From contig JBIOHC010000012.1 of the NCBI GenBank assembly GCA_044448685.1, positions 28,080 through 92,079 of the forward strand: a DNA stretch of 64,000 bases, in the 5' to 3' direction. This DNA comes from Palsa-965 sp044448685 (GTDB lineage Bacteria; Bacteroidota; Bacteroidia; Palsa-965). Under the pieces are notes generated by a model. It saw only the letters and a list, made by a program, of their open reading frames with translations. It did not search any database and was not told the origin of the DNA. Both the position numbers and the translations under genes were made by a program. Positions 9,245 through 18,723 of the stretch are shown here, in pieces (position 1 is the stretch's first letter; each line of letters begins with the position of its first letter).

Positions 9245-10498
9245 ATGGCAACCATACAATTAAAAGTCCCCAGCCCCGGAGAATCCATTACGGAAGTGAT
9301 CATTTCCCGCTGGCTGGTGAAAGAAGGAGATTATGTGGAGAAGGATCAGGAGCTTGCTGAAATAGAATCGGACAAAGCCACCCTGACTATCAATGCGGAA
9401 GTGAACGGAGGCATAAAATTGCTTGCTTCAGAAGGGGATACCGTAAAAGTCGGACAGGTGGTTTGTTCTATTGATGATACGGTTAAAGGCGAGGTCAGGA
9501 AAAAACCGGAGGTGGCTGCGGCTGCTGATAAAAAGCCGGCAGTGGCTGTTGGCAGCGGAAGTAAGCAGGTAGTTAAAGAAAAAGAAGCAACGGCTTCCTA
9601 CAGCAGTGGTGTTCCATCCCCTGCGGCCAGGAAGATCATTGAAGAGAATAAGGTGCCGGCTGATAAACTGAATGGCAGTGGTAAGGGCGGACGTATTACA
9701 AAGGGTGATGTCCTGGAAGCAATGAGTAAAGGCTTTGATACAGGAAGTGTCAGAACCTGGGAAGGTTCCAGAACGGAAAACCGTCAGAAGATGACTCCCC
9801 TGCGTAAAAAATTAGCTCAGCGTCTTGTTACCGTCAAAAATACAACAGCTATGCTCACAACCTTTAATGAGGTTGATATGAGCCAGATCTATGCCATAAG
9901 AGCAAAATACAAGGATAAATTTAAAGAACAGTATGGTACAGGATTAGGGTTTATGAGTTTTTTTACCAAGGCTGTAACGGAAGCCCTGTATCACTTTCCT
10001 TCTGTGAATTCAAAAATAGACGGTGATGAACAGGTATTCCATCAGTACTGCGATATCGGCATTGCTGTGAGTGCCCCGAAAGGACTGGTGGTTCCCGTTA
10101 TCCGTAATGCGGAAGGATTGTCTCTTGCTGAAATTGAAAATACCATTAAGACACTTGCCGTAAAAGCAAGAGATAATAAGATAGAGCTGAAGGATATGGA
10201 AGGGGGTACATTTACCATAACAAATGGCGGTGTGTTCGGGTCATTGATGTCAACCCCTATTCTTAACCCGCCCCAGAGCGCCATATTGGGTATGCACAAT
10301 GTGGTTGAAAGACCTGTGGCTGTGAATGGGCAGGTGGTGGTAAGACCAATGATGTATGTGGCTCTCTCGTATGACCACAGAGTGATTGATGGAAGAGAAT
10401 CGGTTGGTTTTTTAGTCAGGGTTAAGGAATTATGTGAAAATCCTTTGAAAATGCTTTTTGCAGGCAAGGATCCGCAGGAGATTCTGCTTGGCCTGTGA
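9245..10498 (+). CDS. sucB: Dihydrolipoamide succinyltransferase, E2 of 2-oxoglutarate dehydrogenase
   Basis: The protein transfers succinyl from its lipoyl arm to CoA and forms the core of the complex. Domains in order: a lipoyl domain (1-78) with the lipoylated lysine K44 in EIESDKAT; an Ala/Lys-rich linker; a peripheral-subunit-binding domain (about 122-160, SPAARKIIEENKV to GRITKGDVLEAM); and a catalytic domain (about 180-417) ending with SYDHRVIDGRE, where H378 is the catalytic histidine. One lipoyl domain and 417 residues are normal for SucB. It follows sucA on the same strand and probably belongs to the same unit. Confidence 0.95.
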   Translation: MATIQLKVPSPGESITEVIISRWLVKEGDYVEKDQELAEIESDKATLTINAEVNGGIKLLASEGDTVKVGQVVCSIDDTVKGEVRKKPEVAAAADKKPAVAVGSGSKQVVKEKEATASYSSGVPSPAARKIIEENKVPADKLNGSGKGGRITKGDVLEAMSKGFDTGSVRTWEGSRTENRQKMTPLRKKLAQRLVTVKNTTAMLTTFNEVDMSQIYAIRAKYKDKFKEQYGTGLGFMSFFTKAVTEALYHFPSVNSKIDGDEQVFHQYCDIGIAVSAPKGLVVPVIRNAEGLSLAEIENTIKTLAVKARDNKIELKDMEGGTFTITNGGVFGSLMSTPILNPPQSAILGMHNVVERPVAVNGQVVVRPMMYVALSYDHRVIDGRESVGFLVRVKELCENPLKMLFAGKDPQEILLGL

Positions 10499-10548
10499 TT
10501 TAAAACGGAACAGCATAGAGGAATAGTTAACGCTATAACCATACCACG

Positions 10549-11028
10549 ATGGCAGAATCTATTTACGTTCAGGGAGTCAGCCGTAAGGCACGCTATGAAA
10601 GCCTGCTACCTCAGATCCATGCTCTGGTGGAAGGGGAACCGGATACTATTGCCAATATTTCGAATGTGATAGCAGCGCTCAAATATGGCATGGGTTTTTT
10701 CTGGATCGGATTGTACTTTGTCAAAAATGAAGAACTTGTTCTGGGTCCTTTTCAGGGCCCTGTAGCTTGTACACGTATTGCAAAAGGGAAAGGTGTTTGC
10801 GGATACGCTTATGCCATTGCCCAGACCGTGATCGTGAAAGATGTGGATCTTTTTCCGGGACATATATCCTGCAATGCAGCTTCCCGCTCTGAGATCGTTA
10901 TTCCGCTGTTCAATGATAAGAAGGAGGTGACCGGTGTACTGGATGTGGACAGTGTTTCGCTGGCCGATTTTGATGAAACAGATAAACTGTATCTGGAACA
11001 GATTGCAGCATTAATCAGCGGCTTTTAA
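10549..11028 (+). CDS. msrC: Free methionine-(R)-sulfoxide reductase (GAF domain)
   Basis: This 159-residue single-GAF-domain protein reduces free Met-R-sulfoxide in the cytosol. The three cysteines of the family are present at 74, 84 and 108 (VACTRI, GKGVCG, HISCNA), with the same +10/+24 spacing as E. coli MsrC. The segments FFWIGLYFV, LVLGPFQGP, SEIVIPL and GVLDVDS also match. It starts at ATG 10549, 50 nt after sucB, and the next gene starts 9 nt after its stop. The gene is intact with all catalytic residues. Confidence 0.93.
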   Translation: MAESIYVQGVSRKARYESLLPQIHALVEGEPDTIANISNVIAALKYGMGFFWIGLYFVKNEELVLGPFQGPVACTRIAKGKGVCGYAYAIAQTVIVKDVDLFPGHISCNAASRSEIVIPLFNDKKEVTGVLDVDSVSLADFDETDKLYLEQIAALISGF

Positions 11029-11037
11029 GCATAGTCT

Positions 11038-12705
11038 ATGAAAGGAGCCCGGGTCCGCTTTATTCCACAGTTTGTTTCTGTTTCCTGTTTCTGCCTCCTG
11101 CTGCTGTATAGCTCCTGTGCCGTGCAGGTAAGGCCTACGGGGGGACCTCCGGATAAAAAACCTCCATTCCCAAAAGCATATAATCCGGATAGCGCAGCCG
11201 TTAATTTAAAAGCAAAAAAAATAAGTATTCTGTTTGATGAATTTATCCAGCTCAAAGATCTGAATAATCAGCTCGTCATTTCCCCGCCCATGGAACGTGC
11301 ACCGGATGTCAAAGCAAAAGGAAAAACACTGGAGATTATCTTCCGTGAACCGCTGAAGGATAGTACCACCTACTCCATAAACTTCGGGAATGCCATAGCC
11401 GACATCAGGGAAAGCAATGTACTAGCAGATTTCAAATATGTTTTTTCAACGGGTAGTTATCTTGATTCGCTTTCTGTATCCGGAACAGTGGTGAATGCGT
11501 TTACCCGTTTACCCGAAAAAGGAGTCATGGTAATGCTGTACCATGGTAGCGATGATTCTCTTCCATTCAAATCGGTACCCTCTTATTTTGCCCGGACAGG
11601 GGCAGGGGGTGAATACTCAATCGGGCACATTAAACCGGGAACTTACAAGGTATTTGCATTGAGAGACCAGAACGGGAACTATAAATACGATGTGGGCGAG
11701 TTAATGGGTTTTCAGGAACAAAATCTGATCCTTTATCAAAGTCAGAAAGCCGTGAATCTGAGCCTGTTTAAAGAAGCAGGAGGAAGGCAAAAACTAAAAA
11801 GAGCTTTTCAGGCTTCCTATGGGAAGATCATACTGAGCTTAGCGGCACCGGGTCCGGAGCTTTATCTCAGACCCTTGTCCGGATTATACGAACCAATAGG
11901 GGAACCCGTACTGGAGCGAAATGCATCCGGTGATTCGCTCACTTATTGGTTTGTGCCTCCCGCTACAGATTCAATTAAACTGGAACTGAGAGATAAAAAC
12001 AAGGTATACGATACATTGAAATATAAGCTGATCACAAAAGAGAAAATGCTGAGTCAGCACAAGGGAGAAAAGTTTATGCTTTCCCTGATGAGCACTGTCG
12101 CTAAAGGCCGTAACCTTGATCTGGATGCTACACTGTTCTTCAGCTTTTCCCATCCTGTAACCAGTGGTGTGAAAGATCCTTCGCGTATGCAGTTGAGAGA
12201 AGATACCCTTAAAAGCAACGTATTCTCCGGCTCTTCATTTTTGCCTGTCGACAACGCAAAACGTTTATTCAAGTGGAAAGAATGTCCATTCCCTTGGAAA
12301 GAAAACAGAAAATATCATTTGCTTGTTCTGCCGGGAGCATTTACAGATCTGTATGGATTCACGCATGATACCCTGAATGTTGAATTTAAAACCCCTGAAC
12401 TGAAGTACTACGGTACATTTAAACTGAATGTTCAGATTCAGCCGGGACATTATGTGCTTCAGTTGCTGGATGACAAGGACAACACAGTGAAAACAGTAAG
12501 TCTGGAGGGCAACCGTGAATTTATGTTCGAATACCTTACTCCGATGAATTACAGAATCAGACTCATTACCGATCTGAATGGGAACGGAAAATGGGATAGC
12601 GGTGATTACCTGCATAAAAAGCAGCCGGAACCGGTGATATACTACAAAGAGCCGGTTACTGTCCGTTCAAACTGGGATCAGGAAACGGTTTGGATTGTGA
12701 AATAA
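11038..12705 (+). CDS. Outer-membrane lipoprotein with SbsA-type Ig-like domain
   Basis: A signal peptide with lipobox (LLLYSSC, lipidated Cys near residue 24) is followed by VRPTGGPPDKKPPF. This is the conserved start of a Bacteroidota family whose N-terminal region is a bacterial Ig-like domain (about 45-145, with KKISILFDEF and TTYSINFGNAIADI). A second module (about 160-245) looks like a carboxypeptidase-regulatory or CnaB-like fold (VSGTVVNAF, KPGTYKVFALRDQNGNYKYDVGE). The C-terminus again has DLNGNGKWDSGDY-type loops. No catalytic motif is seen; a structural or surface role is inferred. It starts 9 nt after msrC. Confidence 0.8.
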   Translation: MKGARVRFIPQFVSVSCFCLLLLYSSCAVQVRPTGGPPDKKPPFPKAYNPDSAAVNLKAKKISILFDEFIQLKDLNNQLVISPPMERAPDVKAKGKTLEIIFREPLKDSTTYSINFGNAIADIRESNVLADFKYVFSTGSYLDSLSVSGTVVNAFTRLPEKGVMVMLYHGSDDSLPFKSVPSYFARTGAGGEYSIGHIKPGTYKVFALRDQNGNYKYDVGELMGFQEQNLILYQSQKAVNLSLFKEAGGRQKLKRAFQASYGKIILSLAAPGPELYLRPLSGLYEPIGEPVLERNASGDSLTYWFVPPATDSIKLELRDKNKVYDTLKYKLITKEKMLSQHKGEKFMLSLMSTVAKGRNLDLDATLFFSFSHPVTSGVKDPSRMQLREDTLKSNVFSGSSFLPVDNAKRLFKWKECPFPWKENRKYHLLVLPGAFTDLYGFTHDTLNVEFKTPELKYYGTFKLNVQIQPGHYVLQLLDDKDNTVKTVSLEGNREFMFEYLTPMNYRIRLITDLNGNGKWDSGDYLHKKQPEPVIYYKEPVTVRSNWDQETVWIVK

Positions 12706-12747
12706 ACGAATTTCTTCTTTTACTATATTTACAAGCAAATACACTGA

Positions 12748-13716
12748 ATGGCCAGAATACTTACAGGGATTCAAAGTACGAATGTACCTCATCTTGGAAA
12801 CATACTGGGTGCAATCCTTCCCGCTATCACCCTTTCACAGAAAGCCGGAAATGACAGCCTGTTTTTCATTGCCGATCTGCATACCCTTATTTCCGTAAAA
12901 GATGCGAAATTCAGGCAGGAAAGCACCTATGCTGTGGCAGCAACCTGGCTTGCAATGGGATTTGATACGGATAAAAACATTTTTTACCGGCAAAGTGATG
13001 TGACCGAAGTATGTGAACTTACCTGGTATCTGAATTGCTTTACTCCCTATCCTATGCTTGCTAATGCACATTCTTTCAAGGATAAAGCATCCCGCCTGAG
13101 TGATGTGAATGCAGGCCTGTTTACCTATCCCGTACTCATGGCTGCTGACATTGTTTTATATGATGCTCAGTTTGTACCGGTTGGGAAAGACCAGCTTCAG
13201 CATCTGGAAATGACAAGGGATATTGCACGAACGTTTAACAACCTGTGTGGAGAAACATTTGTCATCCCGGAGCCATTGATTGATGAAAGGGTAATGATTG
13301 TGCCTGGAACGGACGGACAGAAAATGAGCAAGTCGCGCAATAATTTCATCAATATCTTTCTTCCCGAAAAAGAATTGAAAAAGGTAGTCATGGGTATTAT
13401 AACCGATGCCACACCCTTGGAAGCGCCAAAGAACCCGGATACCTGCAATGTATTTGCGATCTATAAATTGCTCGGAACACCTGCTGAGGTGGAAGCCATG
13501 AAGGCGAACTATCTGAAAGGAGGCTATGGCTACGGAGCCGCCAAGACAGCCTTATATGAAATGATTCTGCAGCGTTTTGCAAAGCAACGGGAATTATACA
13601 ACCAGTATATGGGCAACAGGGATTTGCTGGATGAACAGCTTCGCAAAGGAGCTGAGAAGGCGAGAGCTATTGCAAAAGTGGTTTTGAAGAGGGCAAGAGA
13701 GCGTCTGGGATATTAA
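12748..13716 (+). CDS. trpS: Tryptophanyl-tRNA synthetase
   Basis: This class I aminoacyl-tRNA synthetase charges tRNA-Trp. The HIGH-type motif is PHLGN (residues about 14-18) and the KMSKS loop is KMSKS at 192-196, both intact. The segment HLEMTRDIARTFN and the 322-residue length match bacterial TrpS. A near-consensus -7 element (TATATTTA, 12724-12731) lies 16 nt before the ATG. It converges on the minus-strand gene that follows: the two stop codons overlap at 13713-13716. Confidence 0.95.
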   Translation: MARILTGIQSTNVPHLGNILGAILPAITLSQKAGNDSLFFIADLHTLISVKDAKFRQESTYAVAATWLAMGFDTDKNIFYRQSDVTEVCELTWYLNCFTPYPMLANAHSFKDKASRLSDVNAGLFTYPVLMAADIVLYDAQFVPVGKDQLQHLEMTRDIARTFNNLCGETFVIPEPLIDERVMIVPGTDGQKMSKSRNNFINIFLPEKELKKVVMGIITDATPLEAPKNPDTCNVFAIYKLLGTPAEVEAMKANYLKGGYGYGAAKTALYEMILQRFAKQRELYNQYMGNRDLLDEQLRKGAEKARAIAKVVLKRARERLGY

Positions 13717-14744
13717 TAATACATATAGGATAACCTCACCAGTACAATGGATTTCTGTTGTACTTCACGGATAAAATAAGAGTTGAGCATTTTACTCTGG
13801 CGGTCATAAATATAATTTAGCTCCTGCTCAAAAACATCTCCCTGATAGCGTTGCTCCACATCCAGAAAAGGAGTATCTGCGGTATATTTGTATTCAAAGC
13901 GGTTATTTTCATCCCCATTTTCATTTGAAGTAGTGATTTTCTGAATGAGCCTGCCTTTCTTGTCATAACTAAACCTGGCTGTAGCTCTCATCCAGCTTAC
14001 AGTATAGGATGTGTTTTCTTCTTTAAGTCTGCCCAGACTGTCAAAATTCTGTATTGTTTGTTTGTAGATTTTGCCCTCATCATTCAGATGTTTGCGTTTG
14101 CTCTGTGATGCAGAAGTTTTCTCGTAGCTGAACTCTTCTGCAGAAAGCAGGTTCTGAACTCCAAGCCGGAAAACATTCCTGTTCTCACTTGCATTCGTTT
14201 CCCGGAAAACACTTTGCTTCCTGACTCGTCCTTCACGGTCGTATTCATAGTAAACAGCATTGTAATAATCTCCGTCGCGTGTGCGTTTCAGAATAAGCTG
14301 TTTCAGGGCATTATAGCCATAGGTTGTGAATGTAGTGTCATACTGATAGGTAGATTCCTGGCTGACCCAGGCCGGTCTGATCCTTCTGCCCCTCCGAAAC
14401 ACAGCCGGATGCTCCACATCGTGATTGACAAATCCTTTGACCCTGGTTACATAGTATGTTCGGAGCAGGCCCTCGTTATCGAATTCCCAGTTCTTACACA
14501 AACCTTTATCCTGAATAGGTTCATTGTCGCGTTTAAAAGAAATACCTGCATAAATGGAATGTATTTTGTTTTTGAGGATATACTCCTTCAGGTAAAGCGG
14601 TTCAAAAGAGAAACAATCGGAAGGACTGAGATCAATGGCCTGGGCTGCAAGACCGCAATGCAGAACCAGACTGAACAGAAACAGCAGGCTATGCCTCCGT
14701 ACAAAGGAGATATTCGGAAAGTATGCGGATGTTTCAGAATTCAT
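13713..14744 (-). CDS. Secreted protein with YD/RHS-like repeats
   Basis: This 343-residue protein begins with a signal peptide (hydrophobic LLFLFSLVLHCGLAAQA, about 18-36). The mature part carries degenerate YD-type repeats such as YDTTFTTYGYNALKQL, YEYDREGRVRKQ, FDSLGRLKEE and YDKKGRLIQK, the tyrosine-aspartate pattern seen in RHS proteins. It is much shorter than a true RHS toxin shell and has no toxin domain. I prefer the ATG at 14744 (MNSETSAYFP) over one at 14765; either way it overlaps the end of the upstream gene and is probably cotranscribed. Function unknown. Confidence 0.7.
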   Translation of the reverse strand: MNSETSAYFPNISFVRRHSLLFLFSLVLHCGLAAQAIDLSPSDCFSFEPLYLKEYILKNKIHSIYAGISFKRDNEPIQDKGLCKNWEFDNEGLLRTYYVTRVKGFVNHDVEHPAVFRRGRRIRPAWVSQESTYQYDTTFTTYGYNALKQLILKRTRDGDYYNAVYYEYDREGRVRKQSVFRETNASENRNVFRLGVQNLLSAEEFSYEKTSASQSKRKHLNDEGKIYKQTIQNFDSLGRLKEENTSYTVSWMRATARFSYDKKGRLIQKITTSNENGDENNRFEYKYTADTPFLDVEQRYQGDVFEQELNYIYDRQSKMLNSYFIREVQQKSIVLVRLSYMYY

Positions 14745-16773
14745 AAGCTTGTTGGAGCAAGGCAAGAGCCTGTGTAACCTCTCTGACAGGTTCCAGGCAG
14801 GTCTGATCCCTGCAGATATAGATCAGGGTTTCCTTTTCCCGGTAACGGTCTTTCAACAGAGGCAGACTGGATGCGTGATTGCTTCCTGCAAAGATCATAT
14901 TAGGAAGGTAATGCGGGAGGAAGTCTCTGAGTTTTTCTTCAACAGCTTTACCAACAATTGCGATTTCATAAAACGGGGCGCTGATCCAGAGCTGAAGCAG
15001 AGCCCAATTGGAATACCCGGCGCCGTATTGTTCCATTTCGGCCTGTACCTGGGTAATCATATGGATGGCTTTGTCACAAAAACCGCGTTCGCCCAGCAAA
15101 TGACCCAGGCGGAATAAACACTTGGCCATGGAAGAGTTGGATGCAGGAATAACATTGTCGGATAACTCAAATTTACGGGCTATCAGTTCCGGATCAAGGG
15201 AGGAAGTAAAATAGAAGAACCCGCTTTCGGAATCATAAAAATGGAGGAGGGTATAGTTCACCAATGCCGATGCCGACTGCAGCCAGTGCTCTTCAAATGT
15301 ACACTCATACAATGCTGTCAGGGCTTCCGAAGCAAAACAATAGTCTTCCAAAAATCCGTTGATACTTGCTTTGCCGTTTTTGAAGCTGTGCATGAGTCCG
15401 CCTTGTCCATTGTCAAATGACTGCAGAAACAGTGCAGCTGTATTACGGGCCCGCTCCAGAAACCGGGGTTCACCGAAAGCCCTGTAGGCATCGGTATAAG
15501 CTTTGATCATCAGGGCATTCCAGGAAGCAAGGCATTTGTCATCAAGTCCGGGCCTCGTACGCTTCTCCCGTTCCGCGAGCAGACGATCTTTTAACAGGGC
15601 AATCTTCTGCTGCAGGTTTTCGGGGGATAGTCCGAACACAGCGGCAAGCTCAGTCTCTTCTTTTTTACGGAGCAGTATATAGTTGTCATGTTCCCAGTAA
15701 CCTGTTTCATTCACTTCGTAATAAGCAGAGAATAGCTCAAAGTCGGGCCCGCAGATTTTTTCCAGTTCGCTTTTTGTCCAGACATAATATTTGCCCTCTG
15801 TACCTTCCGAGTCGGCATCCAGAGCAGAGCAGAAAAGGCCTTCAGGGCTCAGCAATTCCCGGCTTACAAATGCAAGCGTTTCATAAACAACCTGACGGTA
15901 CAAGGGATCCGGGTTGATACAAAAGGCTTCACTATAAAGGGAAACAAGCTGGGCATTGTCATACAGCATTTTTTCAAAGTGAGGTACTTTCCAGAGAGAA
16001 TCGGTTGAATAACGTGAAAACCCACCACCTATCTGGTCATATATACCACCGAAAGCCATTTTCTTTAAGGTCAGTTCCACATGCTCCCGGATTGCAGCTT
16101 TCTCTTTATCCCGTATGATTTTATGTTCGGCCAGTTGCAGCAGAAACTGATAATTATTCGGCAAAGGGAATTTAGGAGCTCTGTTGGGTCCGCCTTCCTT
16201 TGTATCCAGACGATGACTCCATTTGTCCCAGCAGCTCAGCAGGGTAGCCGGGTCCGGTGCCGGGGAATCCGGTTTTACCTTGATAAGTTCAGACTGTCGG
16301 ATACCTTCAGTCAGATTAGCCGCATAATGCAATGCTTTTTCAGGTTCTGTTTTCCAGAGATCAGCCAGATTGAACAATACATTCATCCATTCCTGTTTAC
16401 GGAAATAGGTTCCTCCGTAAACAGGTCTGCCATCGGGCAAGGCTATACAGTTCAACGGCCAGCCTCCATGGCCGCTCATGATTTGAACGGCTGTCATATA
16501 GATCTGATCAATATCCGGCCGTTCTTCCCGGTCCACTTTGATGCAGATAAAATGATCATTCATAATCCGGGCTACCGTATCATCTTCAAAGCTTTCGTGT
16601 TCCATCACATGACACCAATGGCAGGCACTGTAACCTATACTTATAAGTACCAGTTTATTTTCTTTCCGGGCCTGCTCCCAGGCAGGTTCATTCCAGGCTT
16701 GCCATGCTACCGGATTATGTGCATGCTGCAGCAGATAAGGACTGGATTCGTGTATCAGAGCGTTGGTAAACAT
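14734..16773 (-). CDS. DUF255 thioredoxin-domain protein (YyaL/SPATA20-like)
   Basis: This is a 679-residue protein of the DUF255 family. The N-terminal thioredoxin-like domain has SSPYLLQHAHNPVAW (about 9-23) and the motif CHWCHVMEHESFED (about 51-64). These are followed by a long (alpha/alpha)6-barrel region with DKCLASWNALMIKAY and GFLEDYCF. It has no signal peptide, so it is cytosolic. The biochemical role of the family is not settled. Upstream on the minus strand, TAAATTAG (16778-16785, 7 of 8 with the -7 consensus) lies only 4 nt before the ATG, which would give a leaderless mRNA. Confidence 0.92.
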   Translation of the reverse strand: MFTNALIHESSPYLLQHAHNPVAWQAWNEPAWEQARKENKLVLISIGYSACHWCHVMEHESFEDDTVARIMNDHFICIKVDREERPDIDQIYMTAVQIMSGHGGWPLNCIALPDGRPVYGGTYFRKQEWMNVLFNLADLWKTEPEKALHYAANLTEGIRQSELIKVKPDSPAPDPATLLSCWDKWSHRLDTKEGGPNRAPKFPLPNNYQFLLQLAEHKIIRDKEKAAIREHVELTLKKMAFGGIYDQIGGGFSRYSTDSLWKVPHFEKMLYDNAQLVSLYSEAFCINPDPLYRQVVYETLAFVSRELLSPEGLFCSALDADSEGTEGKYYVWTKSELEKICGPDFELFSAYYEVNETGYWEHDNYILLRKKEETELAAVFGLSPENLQQKIALLKDRLLAEREKRTRPGLDDKCLASWNALMIKAYTDAYRAFGEPRFLERARNTAALFLQSFDNGQGGLMHSFKNGKASINGFLEDYCFASEALTALYECTFEEHWLQSASALVNYTLLHFYDSESGFFYFTSSLDPELIARKFELSDNVIPASNSSMAKCLFRLGHLLGERGFCDKAIHMITQVQAEMEQYGAGYSNWALLQLWISAPFYEIAIVGKAVEEKLRDFLPHYLPNMIFAGSNHASSLPLLKDRYREKETLIYICRDQTCLEPVREVTQALALLQQAYEF

Positions 16774-16777
16774 CCTG

Positions 16778-16785
16778 CTAATTTA
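16778..16785 (-). promoter_or_regulatory. Near-consensus -7 element, leaderless geometry (DUF255 gene)
   Basis: On the minus strand TAAATTAG, then CAGG, then ATG. It matches TAnnTTTG at 7 of 8 positions counting the two free ones, with a 4-nt spacer to the start codon. Confidence 0.3.
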
Positions 16786-16813
16786 GCTATTCATACCGAT
16801 TCATTGTTTTTTA

Positions 16814-16821
16814 TAGATTTG
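16814..16821 (+). promoter_or_regulatory. Bacteroidota -7 element before the M90 peptidase gene
   Basis: TAGATTTG matches TAnnTTTG exactly, 15 nt before the ATG at 16837. It lies in the short divergent gap with the DUF255 gene. Confidence 0.45.
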
Positions 16822-16836
16822 TTCAACCCTTGAGCC

Positions 16837-18210
16837 ATGGAGTGGATTGTATATGTTTTCCTTGCCGGACTGTTAACTGTTCCAATAGTACGGGAAATGT
16901 CGCAGCGGATCCGCTTTTATTATGAAGAAAAGGAGAACGAAAGAAAGGAAAAGCAATATTATGCCTATTCCTCTCCCGTTCTGCTTAATGTACTGGAAAG
17001 GATTCCGTATTATATGGCTCTTTCTGCTGAAGGCAGAACCAAATTCAAAGGCAGGGTTATTGAATTTCTTATCGGCAAGGAATTTACCGGTGTACAGGAC
17101 CTGGTAGTTACGGAAGATATGAAATTGCAGATATCCGCTACCGCTGTCCAGCTCACTTTTGGCCTGAAAAATTATTTCATTTCGTATTTCCATAACATTG
17201 TCATCTATCCTTCTACCTTTTATTCCCGCCTTGCCCGTCATCAGCTGAAAGGAGGAACCACTGAAAACGGAATCATCCAGCTTTCCTGGGCCGATTATAC
17301 AGCAGGAAATACCGGTCCGGCAAAAACCATTAACCTTGGCTTGCATGAAATGGCCCATGCCCTGGAAATAGGGGTACTGAAAGGAAACGATTTTGATAAA
17401 AAATTTGCAAACTATTATGATTTCTGGAAAGAAGAGGCTGAACCCTTGTTCATACGGATGCATGCAGGGGAAAAATCATTTTTACGTGCCTATGCAGGAA
17501 CGAATGAACATGAATTTTTTGCTGTTTGTGTGGAGTTTTTTTTTGGAGACCCAGTCGGGTTCAAAAACAGGCTTCCTGTCATCTATCATCACTTGTGTAT
17601 ACTGCTGAATCAGGACCCTTCAAGAATACACAATGACTATGAGCAGGAGTATGACCTGCTCACAACAGATGCAAGAAACCGTACTAAAATAAGTTACAAG
17701 TATGATTCCTGGCACTGGTCCCTCACAGTATTGCTTGCCGGCATCTTCGCCGGGCCCTTGCTTCTGCTGTATGAAAGCATGCAGATAACGGATCCGGAAT
17801 ATAATATAGGCTTACTTTATTTTAGCATTGTTGCCGCCGGTGCCTACCCTCAATACCGATACCTGGTTAAAACACAAGTCCTCAATGGTTTTCAGTTTGC
17901 AGGTTATCTTTTTATCGGTTTCGGCCTTCTTGCAACAGCGTTCCTGCTTTTTTTAAACTCTCTGGGTGGATTTTCCTCTCCCCATTCTCATAATTATACA
18001 ATGAATGGGGATATGCAATTCGTAGGGAATGAAATCCGCGTTTATGTAGATGATGCAAAACAGCCTTCCTCTGGGAATGCTGATTGTGTTCCTGCATCGG
18101 AGTTTGAAAAGATAAAAAGGGGAAATATTTTACAGATTACCTTTAAAAAAGGAATCGTAGGTGCAGAGACCTTTAAATCAAACAGAATAATTGAAAGGAT
18201 TTCTAATTAA
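16837..18210 (+). CDS. Membrane-anchored M90 (MtfA-like) zinc metallopeptidase
   Basis: This is a 457-residue protein. An N-terminal membrane segment (about 3-20) is followed by an MtfA-like zincin domain (about 50-275). The zinc motif is HEMAH (H170, E171, H174) in LGLHEMAHALEIG, and NEHEFFAVCVEFFF about 55 residues later supplies the third-ligand region of M90 enzymes. The C-terminal part adds about three hydrophobic segments (HWSLTVLLAGIFAGPLLLL, LLYFSIVAAGA, FAGYLFIGFGLLATAFLLF) and a short soluble tail. E. coli MtfA is soluble and titrates the Mlc repressor; this membrane-embedded form has a different arrangement and its substrate is unknown. The 3' end overlaps the next, convergent gene by 8 nt. 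Confidence 0.8.
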   Translation: MEWIVYVFLAGLLTVPIVREMSQRIRFYYEEKENERKEKQYYAYSSPVLLNVLERIPYYMALSAEGRTKFKGRVIEFLIGKEFTGVQDLVVTEDMKLQISATAVQLTFGLKNYFISYFHNIVIYPSTFYSRLARHQLKGGTTENGIIQLSWADYTAGNTGPAKTINLGLHEMAHALEIGVLKGNDFDKKFANYYDFWKEEAEPLFIRMHAGEKSFLRAYAGTNEHEFFAVCVEFFFGDPVGFKNRLPVIYHHLCILLNQDPSRIHNDYEQEYDLLTTDARNRTKISYKYDSWHWSLTVLLAGIFAGPLLLLYESMQITDPEYNIGLLYFSIVAAGAYPQYRYLVKTQVLNGFQFAGYLFIGFGLLATAFLLFLNSLGGFSSPHSHNYTMNGDMQFVGNEIRVYVDDAKQPSSGNADCVPASEFEKIKRGNILQITFKKGIVGAETFKSNRIIERISN

Positions 18211-18688
18211 GATTGAACAACCCACCTCCGGCATTATTTTCCATTCGTGTGCTTTGTTTACGGTCGACCGGAATTTTTTTGCGGAGCAGGAATTTACCTG
18301 CCTTCAGATTTCCTTTTATTTCAATTTCGGCATTCTTTTTTGAGAAAAGACTGATCATGCCGGCCAATCCATCCTCCTTCAGTTTATCAAATGATGTTTT
18401 GATTGTAAAAGTATAGACCTCATCCGAGTGCGCTTTAATATGGGTTCTTTTAGCTATGCGTGCTGTTCCAAGATCCGCTCCTCCCAGTTTGATCCGGAAG
18501 GAAGAACGGTAAATTGAAAATCCGTAAGAGTTGGGATTATTGATCTTCATACCCAATTCCAGTTCCAGTCCATTCGTGGTTATTTTATTAATCTTTAGTC
18601 CGCTGATCTGGCCTAAGGTCACTTCCTTGTATTTGCAGGAAGCTGTGAAAATGAGAATGGAAAGAAAGAGGAAGATGTTTTTTTTCAT
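18203..18688 (-). CDS. LEA14-like (LEA type 2) lipoprotein
   Basis: This 161-residue lipoprotein has a signal peptide MKKNIFLFLSILIFTASC with the lipidated Cys at 18. The remainder is a water-stress/LEA14-like beta-sandwich: ISGLKINKITTNGLELELG, INNPNSYGFSIYRSS and FTIKTSFDKLKEDG follow the WHy-domain pattern, including the NPN motif. It should sit on the periplasmic face of a membrane. ATG 18688 is used; an in-frame TTG at 18694 is less likely. Family call by pattern; function unknown. Confidence 0.75.
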   Translation of the reverse strand: MKKNIFLFLSILIFTASCKYKEVTLGQISGLKINKITTNGLELELGMKINNPNSYGFSIYRSSFRIKLGGADLGTARIAKRTHIKAHSDEVYTFTIKTSFDKLKEDGLAGMISLFSKKNAEIEIKGNLKAGKFLLRKKIPVDRKQSTRMENNAGGGLFNLN

Positions 18689-18723
18689 ATTCAATGACTC
18701 AGATATTTTTTAAAAATAGCTAA

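Noticed and set aside
13713..14744. Possible RHS toxin
   Set aside because: YD-like repeats are present, but the protein is only 343 residues with no RHS core motif, toxin domain or immunity gene.
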